Part shown: positions 1 to 7,423 of the stretch, piece by piece | Position numbering within the stretch: the stretch's first letter is position 1 | Layout of the letters: each line of letters opens with the position of its first letter | NCBI GenBank assembly: GCA_002162755.1 | Contig: MAAS01000014.1 | Location: 62,001 to 126,000 of the forward strand | DNA from: Gammaproteobacteria bacterium 50_400_T64 | Lineage (GTDB): Bacteria > Pseudomonadota > Gammaproteobacteria > Pseudomonadales > Porticoccaceae | DNA: 64,000 bases | Direction: 5' to 3' | Made by a program: the position numbers and the translations under genes | The notes under the pieces: generated by a model | The model's database searches: none | What the model saw: only the letters and a program-made list of their open reading frames with translations | Told to the model about the DNA's origin: nothing

Positions 1-19
1 TATTTTTCAGGGGCAGGGC

Positions 20-256
20 ATGCACCCCAAATTTTCAATGTGGTCCTATGCCTATCTGACAATGATTGTGGTGTTGGCCCCGGCTCTACTGGATAGCCAA
101 AATGGTTCGGCGGCCGGCTCGGCATTTTATTTTCGGCTACTCTTGTTCGTAGTGATAGCCGTGTACGGTTCTGTTGCGGTTGCCGTGTTTGATGCGTTTT
201 GGCCGGCTAGCGCTCGAGAGGCAGTGAACCCCTCGAGAGCAGAACCTGAAGCATAG
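20..256 (+). CDS. Small membrane protein, unknown function (possibly 5'-partial)
   Basis: A 78-residue product with two hydrophobic stretches (about residues 9-25 and 36-58) and a polar tail ending in a Pro/Glu-rich segment, so probably a two-pass inner-membrane protein. The frame stays open to the left edge of the window, so the ATG at 20 may be internal to a longer gene. A purine-rich GGGGCAGGG lies just before that ATG and could be its ribosome-binding site. I do not recognise the family. It converges on the DUF2235 gene with only 10 bases between the stops. Confidence 0.45.
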   Translation: MHPKFSMWSYAYLTMIVVLAPALLDSQNGSAAGSAFYFRLLLFVVIAVYGSVAVAVFDAFWPASAREAVNPSRAEPEA

Positions 257-266
257 GCGGGTTTCT

Positions 267-1415
267 TTAGCTCACTTTTTCATATTGTTTCATCAGCCCG
301 TTAACAGACTTGGGGTAATAATCGATCCGCTCTAGTTTGGAGAAGGATTCCAACGGTGTATTCAAATACACCTTTCTCGACGCAATTAAATCAAACACCG
401 ACTGATGAATCCTCGGTGTGTCCGCACTGCTTTCGCTATCGACGATGACTTCTATTTTCCGTCGATTTTTTACCGCACCGTCACCGTGATAGTGAAGCTG
501 GAACTCATCATCTTGCCCATAGCCAGTGACTTCTTTTAGCCTGCCCTCATTGAATTGAACAGGGCTGGCCGTTAATGTCAGCTTCAACTGTTCTATCATA
601 TAGGCCGTAGGGATTTTACTGAGATGGTTGTGTCGGTAACCACCACCGATGTCAGCATGCACACCGGCAAACCACACCTCGTCAACGTGATCCGCTTTGT
701 TACACAGTGTGGGAATGAAGGGGTCTCTACTCTCATCAATGCTGACACAATGCACCACTTTTTTTACATTGCCTGCCACATGCAGGTCTTTAAATAAGTT
801 CAACTTTTGAAACCCAAAGCCCAGGTCGACAGGTATGCCAAAGGCACCAACGGTGTCAAAAATACCCAGGAAATCAACATCGACCTTTACTGAGGTATCG
901 CTTTTACCAGAATATTTTTTATAAACGCTTTCGATAATGCCTGTCGATTTGTTTTCTTCCTGACTGGAATGTATTTTTATGGATGCAGCAACACCGTATT
1001 TATTCAGATCTGAAGCCAACAACCTTGCGGTAGCAGAACCTCTGCTAAAGCCAAATATGCTTATCCTGTCGCCCTTGCGGTAATGTTCGACAATGCCGCA
1101 ATAGGCGCTGTCTCTAATTCTTTTTTCACTGCCACCAAAAGCACCTTTAAACCATGACCCGACCATATTGTTGTCGTCATCATTGCCAATGCCTCTGTAA
1201 TACAGAGCAATATGTTTTTTGTGCCTAATAGTGTGGGGGATGCTCTTGTTTTTAAGCTTGCCTTCTAATGCCCTAAATAACTTATAGATGTTTGTCGTTA
1301 TGCCGTCATTGCCGATGCCGTTTTCATCGTTCCATGTGCCGTCCATAAAGACCAGTAAATGACGCGGTTCGCCGCTGTAATCTAAATCGCTGGATACTTC
1401 TCTTTTATCGCTCAT
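267..1415 (-). CDS. DUF2235 family alpha/beta-hydrolase (Tle1-like putative lipase)
   Basis: 382 residues. The N-terminus has the family signature LLVFMDGTWND (residues 20-30), followed by the nucleophile elbow GFSRG (122-126, Ser124), GIFDTVG (around Asp187) and GVHADIGGGY (around His253), which together give a plausible Ser-Asp-His triad. DUF2235 proteins are alpha/beta hydrolases; some, the Tle1 group, are phospholipase effectors of type VI secretion. No VgrG, PAAR, Hcp or immunity-like gene is visible nearby and no signal peptide is seen, so a cytoplasmic hydrolase is equally possible. Substrate unknown. It appears to be a single-gene unit. Confidence 0.8.
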   Translation of the reverse strand: MSDKREVSSDLDYSGEPRHLLVFMDGTWNDENGIGNDGITTNIYKLFRALEGKLKNKSIPHTIRHKKHIALYYRGIGNDDDNNMVGSWFKGAFGGSEKRIRDSAYCGIVEHYRKGDRISIFGFSRGSATARLLASDLNKYGVAASIKIHSSQEENKSTGIIESVYKKYSGKSDTSVKVDVDFLGIFDTVGAFGIPVDLGFGFQKLNLFKDLHVAGNVKKVVHCVSIDESRDPFIPTLCNKADHVDEVWFAGVHADIGGGYRHNHLSKIPTAYMIEQLKLTLTASPVQFNEGRLKEVTGYGQDDEFQLHYHGDGAVKNRRKIEVIVDSESSADTPRIHQSVFDLIASRKVYLNTPLESFSKLERIDYYPKSVNGLMKQYEKVS

Positions 1416-1560
1416 CTCTTAACTCCATTTAAGGTTGTGATTTTATTGTATCGCTTAAAGGTGTTTCAGGGTTTTGTTTGTAATCATACATAATGTTTAT
1501 CGCTTCAGGGTGGTGCGTTCCAGGGATGAATCATGTTGAGGTGAGTCAAAGCCCAAGGCT

Positions 1561-1622
1561 GAGGGTGGCGCGGGTATCAAACCAAAATGAATCTACAGTC
1601 TTAAGTGCTGATCGGTGAGTAC
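1561..1622 (+). repeat. Diverged direct repeat, copy 1
   Basis: This starts with GAGGGTGGCGC and ends with CTTAAGTGCTGATCGGTGAG. The same two blocks, in the same order and orientation and with one indel between them, occur at 6300-6360. The spacer between the blocks has diverged. It lies in the intergenic region between the DUF2235 and HAD genes, whose other sequence shows no feature. It could be a decayed mobile-element end or a dispersed intergenic repeat. Confidence 0.45.
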
Positions 1623-1684
1623 AACCTTTGCTACCTTATTAGTCGTTTTTATACTTGATTGTAAGACTTGACTCCATTTGTCGT

Positions 1685-2341
1685 TTACATAAAACGTGCA
1701 ATCTCATTGGCCAAATTATTCATGTCGTTAAATGTGTGATGTGCGCCAGCATCAACGAGTCTGGTTTCGTTCATCAGCTCGGCGTACCCAAATACTGTCA
1801 TGCCCGCGGAAACACCGCCCTCTACACCCAAGGGGCTATCTTCGATAACCAGACACGTTGATGGATGCGGCGCGCCCATTTTACTGGCCGCATGTCGGTA
1901 AATATCTGGGAATGGCTTGCCACGCTTAACATCCGAGGTGCTATAAAGCTTACCTGCAAAATGCGGGAGTAATTTTGTTTTACCTAATGTGGTTTGCATT
2001 TTTTTATGGGAGCCGCTTGAAGCTACGCAAAACGGTATCGATATTTCAGCCAAGGCTTTCTCTATGCCTGCTACGGCAGAAACGGATGTGGCGAGTGCAT
2101 GATTGATTTCATCTTTATAGCGTTGCTCAAGGTGAGCAGGGGGCTTCTCGCCAAGCATTTCTTCTATGATAGACATGCACTGCGCGGAAGAATGGCCAAC
2201 GAAGGTCTGATACATGTCATCCAGGTTTAGCGCGAAACCACATTCCTCATTAAGAATTCTCGCAAATACTTCATTGGCAATTCTTTCGCTATCAACCAGA
2301 ACGCCGTCGCAATCAAATATGACTAGTTCGAATTTTCTCAT
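1685..2341 (-). CDS. HAD superfamily subfamily IA hydrolase (phosphoglycolate phosphatase/beta-phosphoglucomutase-like)
   Basis: 218 residues with all HAD motifs. Motif I is FDCDGVLVDSE (nucleophile Asp10, Asp12), the motif II Ser sits in VASSGS, the motif III Lys in RGKPFPDIY, and motif IV is IEDSPLGVEGG. The helical cap between motifs I and II makes it subfamily IA, whose members are phosphoglycolate phosphatases, beta-phosphoglucomutases and sugar-phosphatases. It should hydrolyse a small phosphorylated metabolite in the cytoplasm; the substrate cannot be read from sequence. It stands alone and is divergent from the YebC-like gene. Confidence 0.85.
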   Translation of the reverse strand: MRKFELVIFDCDGVLVDSERIANEVFARILNEECGFALNLDDMYQTFVGHSSAQCMSIIEEMLGEKPPAHLEQRYKDEINHALATSVSAVAGIEKALAEISIPFCVASSGSHKKMQTTLGKTKLLPHFAGKLYSTSDVKRGKPFPDIYRHAASKMGAPHPSTCLVIEDSPLGVEGGVSAGMTVFGYAELMNETRLVDAGAHHTFNDMNNLANEIARFM

Positions 2342-2658
2342 GAAATAGGGGGAGGCCTTATAAAAGAGACGGAGCTAAGCCGGTTTTGAGCTCGAGATGT
2401 ACTGCATCCTATCATGAAGGAAAAGCGAATCTTCCCCTGGGGTAAAGTGGCTAACACCTTTGATGTTGTGGCAAAGACAGGCAAGCCCCGGCCATTCGTA
2501 TCAAACTCACATCAAGTGCTTGCAATAGCATTTTGCTACGTCAGGTGCTTGTCCTGCCTTGTGGGTGAGTGATGACGACGAATGACTTTACTAGTGTTTC
2601 CTTATAGCGCCACTTACCCGTAAAATCGCTCTTTTTACTAACACGGAGCATAAGTCAC
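2342..2658. other. Intergenic region with no clear feature
   Basis: Divergent intergenic region between the HAD gene and the YebC-like gene, so it must hold promoters for both, but I cannot place them. A 52-codon frame on the plus strand (2414-2572) starts with ATG, has no ribosome-binding site and resembles nothing I know. I do not call it a gene. Confidence 0.4.
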
Positions 2659-3384
2659 ATGGGCAGAGCGTATCAGAATCGCAAAGAATCGATGGCTAAA
2701 ACCTCTGATATGAAGGCCAAGGTGTATAGCCGCTATGGTCGTGAGATTTATGTCAGCGCCAAATCAGGGGGTACTGACCCCAGCGGTAATTTAAGCCTGC
2801 GCAGCTTAATCGACCGAGCTAAGAAAGATCAGGTCCCCGGCCACGTGATTGACAAGGCGATTGAAAAAGCCAAAGGCGGGGCGGGTGAAGATTATTCGCC
2901 GGCACGCTATGAGGGTTACGGCCCCGGCGGCAGCATGGCCATCATTGAATGCCTGACCGACAACCCCAATCGCACCTTCGGTGATGTACGCCAGGCATTT
3001 ACCAAAACCAAATGTAAAATTGGCACCCAGGGCAGCGTCAGCCACATGTTCGACCATCTGGCCATCTTCGTTTTCAAACACGATGACGAAGACGCGATAC
3101 TCGAAGCCTTGATGGAGGCAGATGTCGATATCACCGATATCGAAAATGAAGCCGGTAAAATATCGGTGTTTACCGCCACCAGCGATTACTTCAAAGCCAA
3201 ACAAACCCTGCTAGACAGCTTTGGCGATATTGATTTCGAGCTTGATGAAATACAGTTTATGGCCCATGCCTACCAGACAGTGAGCGGTGATGACGTCGAG
3301 CTGTTCGAAAAATTTCTGGCCATGCTCGATGAGCTGGATGACGTACAAAGGGTTTATCACAATATCGAACTGGCTAATCACTAG
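2659..3384 (+). CDS. YebC/PmpR family DNA-binding regulator, YeeN-type
   Basis: 241 residues. It matches the YebC/PmpR family along its length: N-terminal basic helical segment ([20 protein letters not shown]), [43 protein letters not shown] and a C-terminal [10 protein letters not shown]. The N-terminus and the YEGYGP/VYHN details look closer to E. coli YeeN than to YebC. Known members act either as transcription regulators or, as shown for several YebC/TACO1 proteins, in translation of proline-rich sequences; which applies here is open. The ATG at 2659 gives the usual MGR start and follows ACGGAGC. Canonical yebC, normally next to ruvC, is not in this window. Confidence 0.87.
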   Translation: MGRAYQNRKESMAKTSDMKAKVYSRYGREIYVSAKSGGTDPSGNLSLRSLIDRAKKDQVPGHVIDKAIEKAKGGAGEDYSPARYEGYGPGGSMAIIECLTDNPNRTFGDVRQAFTKTKCKIGTQGSVSHMFDHLAIFVFKHDDEDAILEALMEADVDITDIENEAGKISVFTATSDYFKAKQTLLDSFGDIDFELDEIQFMAHAYQTVSGDDVELFEKFLAMLDELDDVQRVYHNIELANH

Positions 3385-3402
3385 CGATTGATACTATTAA
3401 AT

Positions 3403-3678
3403 ATGCAATCAGACCCGAAAAAACTCGTCGAAAAAAACCAGAACCTAACCCACTCCGAATTAATGAAGGTTACCTCGCATGTGCAACGTGAGCAGGGCGA
3501 GTGGGTTCTGCATACCGTCATGGTAGAAGGTTGTGATGTGCCGTTTAAGTTCAAGCGCCAAGGTAATTACCAGAACTTAAAGGGTGCGAGAGTGAATATG
3601 ACCTATTACACGGAACAGGAAACTATTGCGGGCATAACGTTTGAAGTGATGAAAGTTGTGCGTATAAAAAAAGGGTGA
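3403..3678 (+). CDS. Conserved-looking small protein of unknown function
   Basis: About 91 residues from the ATG at 3403; a TTG at 3388 would add five residues. It starts 18 bases after the YebC-like stop, so the two are probably co-transcribed. The sequence is soluble and beta-rich in character (QGEWVLHTVMVEGCDVPFKF, then GARVNMTYYTEQETIAG, then a basic end). The alternating hydrophobic pattern suggests a small beta-barrel fold. I do not recognise the family and infer no function. Confidence 0.6.
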   Translation: MQSDPKKLVEKNQNLTHSELMKVTSHVQREQGEWVLHTVMVEGCDVPFKFKRQGNYQNLKGARVNMTYYTEQETIAGITFEVMKVVRIKKG

Positions 3679-4058
3679 CCTTGGACAGCCTGCTAGGCGC
3701 TTGAATAGCGGTTTTGTCGCTGAATATTCTGATCATTAATTCCTCAGGCGAGGGGATAAGTAAGTCAACAGCGGGGTTGTCTGGCAGTCTAAGCCAATGG
3801 GAGCAATCAGGCGCAAAGCTGCTTAGGCGGCGCTGGAAAGGCTCTTGGGTACTTATTGAGTGGCGAATGGCCTGAGTTTATTCGCCAGCATAGGGATCTG
3901 ATACCTCAGCGTGCTGAATAGTGACCTTTAAAAAACATGAAGGTTAGCTCCGCAGCCACTTTTGTGCTCTTTTTGCCTCGACTATCGTCATTTTTCATGA
4001 GCTTGAAATATTTGCACTAGAGAATTCCTGTAATTGAAATCAACAACGGGAATCGTAA
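3679..4058. other. Intergenic region with no gene recognised
   Basis: A 380-base stretch before the OlsF-like gene. A 40-odd-codon frame ending near 3918 (product ending GEWPEFIRQHRDLIPQRAE) has protein-like composition but no start signal, so it may be a decayed gene fragment. No terminator hairpin with a T-run is visible. The olsF promoter should lie in the AT-rich part around 3960-4040. Confidence 0.35.
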
Positions 4059-5789
4059 ATGGTCAACGCGGAAATGATTTTACAAGAGGCCTACCCCAAT
4101 TTTAAGCTTGGAAAAAGGCGAACATTAACGCTGAAAGTTTTCAGGAATTTACTCCACGAGAGTGATTTTAATGAGGTTATTGAGCGCAATAGACATCTGC
4201 GTGGCTTCGCCTTTCTCGATAAGCTGCTCGAATACTGTGGTTTTAGTTATCACCTGTCCCCCAAATCCTATAACAACATCCCCCATGAAGGCCGCTTGAT
4301 TATTGTCGCGAATCATCCCATTGGAACACTGGATGGCCTGGCACTGGTTAAGCTGATTCGCTCCATTCGTCCTGATGTCCGGATTGTCGCTAATCGCCTA
4401 CTGCTGCACATCGAGCCTCTCAGGTCGGTATTTTTGCCTGTTGATGTCATGTCATCGGAAAAAAAGTTGCTTAAGCAAAGCTATAAAGTGATGGTTGATG
4501 CACTTAATAATGAAGAGGCCATCATTATTTTTCCGGCAGGTGAAGTTTCCAGAGCGACCCCCAAAGGGATTCGTGATGGCAAATGGAAGCCCGGCTTTCT
4601 GAAGTTGGCAAAAAAGACGAAAAGCCCCATTCTTCCAATTCATATCAAAGCCAGTAACTCTAGCCTGTTTTATCTCTCATCGCTGGTTTACAAGCCGGCG
4701 GCCTCCCTTTTATTGGTCAAGGAAATGTTTAACAAGCGCAGTCAGGAGTTGAAATTTAAAGTCGGCTCCCCCATCCCTCATCATGCCTTCGCAACGTTAG
4801 ATGAACCTGCGGGGGTACTTGCTCAGCGCTTTCGTAAGCATGTGTTGAACCTGGAAAAGAAGCGTGGAGGCGAGCGTTTTTTTGAGACCGTAGAGACCGT
4901 AGCGCACCCTGTGGACAGGAAGGCCTTAAAAATGGCGCTGTATGAGACGAGCTTGCTGGGTGAAACAGCCGATGGTAAAAAGATTTTTCTTTACCAGCAT
5001 AAAGATGACTGCCCGATCATGCAGGAGATTGCGCGATTACGTGAATTGACCTTTCGCTCAGTAGAGGAGGGGACGGGAAATGCACTGGACTGGGATCAGT
5101 ACGATCGTTACTACAGCCACCTGGTGTTGTGGGATGAGAATGACCTTGAGATTGTCGGTGCCTACCGAATTGGTAATGGCGCGGAGATCATAAAATCAAA
5201 AGGGATAGAAGGATTTTATACCAGTACGCTGTTTGATTTTAGCGCTCAGTTCGAGCGCTGTTTGCCGAATAGTATCGAGCTGGGACGTAGTTTTGTACAA
5301 CCTCGTTACTGGGGGCGGCGTAGCCTTGATTATCTCTGGTATGGAATTGGCGCTTACCTTCGTGATCGACCAACGATTAAGTATCTCTTTGGGCCGGTTA
5401 GCCTAAGTAATGGTTATCCCCAGGAGGCAAAAGAAGTTATCGTCAGTTTTTATAAACAGCAATTTTCTGCCAAGTCAGCACTTGTTCGAGCAAGAAACCC
5501 TTTTGTCATCCCGAAAGAGGCAGAGCAGTTTGCGCAAACAGCGTTCAGCTCTGATTACCGGGATAGTTATAAAGTATTGAACAGTGAATTGAAGAGACTC
5601 GGGGTCAAAGTGCCTGCGCTTTATAAGCAGTATGCAGAGCTCTGCCTGGAGGGTGGCTGCCAGTTCATAGGTTTTAATGTTGACCACCAGTTTAATGACT
5701 GTATCGATAGTTTGGTGATGGTCTCTCTCGATAAGATTGTCGAGAAAAAAAGGCGGCGTTATATAGAGCAAAAGCGGGTTGTTATCTGA
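4059..5789 (+). CDS. olsF: Bifunctional acyltransferase, probable ornithine-lipid synthase OlsF
   Basis: 576 residues with two fused acyltransferase domains. Residues about 60-270 form a PlsC/LPLAT-type domain with NHPIGTLDG (His86, Asp92), a variant of the family's His-acidic motif, and FPAGEVSR as the later phosphate-binding motif. Residues about 310-500 form the GNAT-like hemolysin/OlsB-type N-acyltransferase domain (RLRELTFRSVEEGTG, then ELGRSFVQPRYWGRRSL). In characterised OlsF proteins the OlsB-like half N-acylates ornithine and the OlsA-like half O-acylates the lyso-lipid, giving phosphorus-free ornithine lipid in the membrane. Length and domain order fit. Ornithine as acceptor is inferred from architecture; another amino acid is possible. 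Single-gene unit. Confidence 0.75.
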   Translation: MVNAEMILQEAYPNFKLGKRRTLTLKVFRNLLHESDFNEVIERNRHLRGFAFLDKLLEYCGFSYHLSPKSYNNIPHEGRLIIVANHPIGTLDGLALVKLIRSIRPDVRIVANRLLLHIEPLRSVFLPVDVMSSEKKLLKQSYKVMVDALNNEEAIIIFPAGEVSRATPKGIRDGKWKPGFLKLAKKTKSPILPIHIKASNSSLFYLSSLVYKPAASLLLVKEMFNKRSQELKFKVGSPIPHHAFATLDEPAGVLAQRFRKHVLNLEKKRGGERFFETVETVAHPVDRKALKMALYETSLLGETADGKKIFLYQHKDDCPIMQEIARLRELTFRSVEEGTGNALDWDQYDRYYSHLVLWDENDLEIVGAYRIGNGAEIIKSKGIEGFYTSTLFDFSAQFERCLPNSIELGRSFVQPRYWGRRSLDYLWYGIGAYLRDRPTIKYLFGPVSLSNGYPQEAKEVIVSFYKQQFSAKSALVRARNPFVIPKEAEQFAQTAFSSDYRDSYKVLNSELKRLGVKVPALYKQYAELCLEGGCQFIGFNVDHQFNDCIDSLVMVSLDKIVEKKRRRYIEQKRVVI

Positions 5790-5899
5790 TTTCAGGATTT
5801 AATAATCCGTTGCTATTCATTCAGCCTTCACCGCCAAATTGAATGAGGGTCGCAAAGTAGACCTTGCCTGGGGGGTAACTATTTGAATAGGAAAAACAT

Positions 5900-6027
5900 A
5901 GGACACCCGCCCTAATACCGCCATAGAATGTCGCTGCCTATGCCGCGATGTCGAACCAGTACCATGTAGTACTGCATATTAACGCTCCGCAAGCAGAGCA
6001 ATTAACAGTTTTTTCGGTGGGTGTCCT
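5900..6027. repeat. Inverted pair of REP-like motifs
   Basis: AGGACACCCGCC at about 5900-5911 is the reverse complement, with one change, of GGTGGGTGTCCT at 6016-6027. About 104 bases lie between. A third, directly oriented copy, GGGTGGATGTCCTA, lies at 6137-6150. Inverted pairs of such short GC-rich motifs are typical of REP/BIME sequences mobilised by REP-associated tyrosine transposases; no such transposase gene is in the window. Confidence 0.5.
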
Positions 6028-6029
6028 TG

Positions 6030-6155
6030 TTAGTCGTTTTAAAGCGCCTGGCGCATTATGAGGTGAGGCTCCTCGTTGTTGAGGCGACGGGGCGCTATGA
6101 GTTTGCTCTGGTGGAAGCCGCTTTCAACAATAATTTGGGTGGATGTCCTAATTAA
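6030..6155 (+). pseudogene. Remnant of an IS110-family transposase
   Basis: One frame reads LVVLKRLAHYEVRLLVVEA, then TGRYEFALVEAAFNNNL, and stops at the TAA of 6153-6155. It matches the conserved VEATGgYE.alv.aL region of the DEDD domain of IS110/IS1111 transposases. Only about 40 residues remain. The N-terminal catalytic Asp region and the C-terminal transposase_20 domain are absent. Copies of the REP-like motif lie on both sides. Confidence 0.6.
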
Positions 6156-6299
6156 TTAGAAGTTTTTAATATGTTATGCCAAGATCTGACCCCGTTTTCT
6201 GCAGCGTGACCAAGAAGTGCCGCGCTCTGTGGCGGGCCGTCGGCAGCAGGGATGCTGCTAACGAGTCTACAGGGAGGTATTTACGACGTGCCTGTCATA

Positions 6300-6360
6300 G
6301 AGGGTGGCGCTGGCAGCAATCTCAACTTTAACTTGCGGCCTTAAGTGCTGGTCGGCGAGG
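6300..6360 (+). repeat. Diverged direct repeat, copy 2
   Basis: This shares GAGGGTGGCGC and CTTAAGTGCTGRTCGGYGAG with copy 1 at 1561-1622, in the same orientation. The HAD, YebC-like, small-protein and OlsF genes lie between the copies (about 4.7 kb). Confidence 0.45.
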
Positions 6361-6405
6361 AAAAAGTATTGGTGGTTTTTGTATTTGTGAAAAGGAGTGA
6401 TATTT

Positions 6406-7341
6406 TTAGAAATTTTCCAACATTACTTCATAATTACAATTCGGGCATGTGATTGATTTGAGGCTATATGGTGCATTTTTAGTGGGAACCATAAATACAA
6501 CTTCGCCATTAAAATATTTGTTTGAATCTCTATTTTCTAGGCAGCTTCTGCAAGCAAACCATCTGTTTTTATATTCTTTTTTTTGTGTGCTTAGGTTGTT
6601 GGGGGTTGTTTCTGTTTTTCTTGGAGGCGGGGCGGCTCTTGGTATTTGTACCTTCCTTCTTCTTTTATAGATATCTGTATTTATCTGTCTGATTTTTTCA
6701 TCAAGAATAGACTTCAGTTCTTTTTTTGCATTTATTACTTTGGGGTTTGAAATCCACTTTGTTTTGGATGGGCTTTTTATTAATAACTTAAGTTCGTCTT
6801 TTGTTGTTGTGTGTGACGCATTAGACAGGTCAATTTCTACTGCTGGAAGGCCTAGACCCCGAATAATGTTTTTCTTGTTAGGGCTGACAAAATGGGTAAC
6901 TGCAATTTCAATTAAAAGTGGCTCGTGATTTTGATATGCAATGATGTCTGGGCGTATTTCTTCTAGGCGCTTTTCAAGTTCTATCTTGTTGAATCTGGCG
7001 AGGACTTCCTTTTCTATTATTTTTTCTTCTGTGTGAGTGGTTTCATTCATGTCAGTTTGTGACATTTTTAATACCAACGAAGGTAAAATTGTATAGCCTT
7101 CTTCACTTAATATTTGTTTTGCCATCAAATGTATTGATGTCTCAAATGCGCTGCTACATGAGATTGTTTTATCTGAGGGGTCGTGAGAAAAATAGTTTGT
7201 TATCTTTTTGCCTTTGTTGGCTTGTAATTTTCTGTTACAAGAAGGGCATGTGCAGTCGCAGGCCAACCCTGATACCACATCAGATACTTGTACTAAGATG
7301 CCATTTTTAAAGCCAAATGGTATTTTGTTGTTCGTTGGCAT
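6406..7341 (-). CDS. CoiA-like putative nuclease with two Cys zinc-binding sites
   Basis: 311 residues. The N-terminal CoiA-type zinc-binding segment is CDCTCPSCNRKL (Cys28, 30, 32, 35) followed by KKITNYFSH (His53). A helix with ETSIHLMAK (Glu67, His71) follows, then a PD-(D/E)XK-like core RPDIIAY...LLIEIAVTHF (Asp132, Glu145). A basic linker (KRRRK) leads to a C-terminal zinc ribbon with CRSC and CPNC (Cys264, 267, 289, 292). The third catalytic position is Ala (EIA) rather than Lys or Gln, a variant that may or may not be active. CoiA is a competence/recombination factor in Gram-positives; this broader family has no settled role. It is strikingly AT-rich compared with its neighbours and sits beside element remnants, so it was probably acquired by transfer. 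Confidence 0.65.
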   Translation of the reverse strand: MPTNNKIPFGFKNGILVQVSDVVSGLACDCTCPSCNRKLQANKGKKITNYFSHDPSDKTISCSSAFETSIHLMAKQILSEEGYTILPSLVLKMSQTDMNETTHTEEKIIEKEVLARFNKIELEKRLEEIRPDIIAYQNHEPLLIEIAVTHFVSPNKKNIIRGLGLPAVEIDLSNASHTTTKDELKLLIKSPSKTKWISNPKVINAKKELKSILDEKIRQINTDIYKRRRKVQIPRAAPPPRKTETTPNNLSTQKKEYKNRWFACRSCLENRDSNKYFNGEVVFMVPTKNAPYSLKSITCPNCNYEVMLENF

Positions 7342-7369
7342 GTGTCTTATTTACTCTCTTTTCATTGCC

Positions 7370-7414
7370 TGAAAATTAACGGGGCCAAACTCAACTTAAC
7401 TCAAGCGCCCCGTT
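7370..7414 (-). terminator. Probable nrdB terminator
   Basis: An 8-bp perfect inverted repeat (AACGGGGC at 7378-7385 and GCCCCGTT at 7407-7414) lies just after the nrdB stop on the minus strand. It is followed on that strand by AATTTTC. The loop is long (21 bases) and the T-run short, so termination may be partial. Confidence 0.5.
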
Positions 7415-7423
7415 GTACTCTTA

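Larger units (their letters stand above)
5790..6405. mobile_element. Decayed mobile-element patch (REP-like repeats and transposase remnant)
   Basis: There is no intact gene in these 616 bases. It contains three copies of a short REP-like motif (GGYGGGTGTCC and variants), an IS110-type transposase fragment between two of them, a TCTGACCCCGTTTTCT string at about 6184-6199, and copy 2 of the 1561 direct repeat near its right end. Together these read as a scar of repeated element insertion and decay. The AT-rich CoiA-like gene follows immediately. Confidence 0.55.

Noticed and set aside
6406-7341. Calling the CoiA-like gene part of a defence system
   Set aside because: No partner genes, no regulator and no second effector are adjacent; the evidence supports only a solitary, probably transferred gene.
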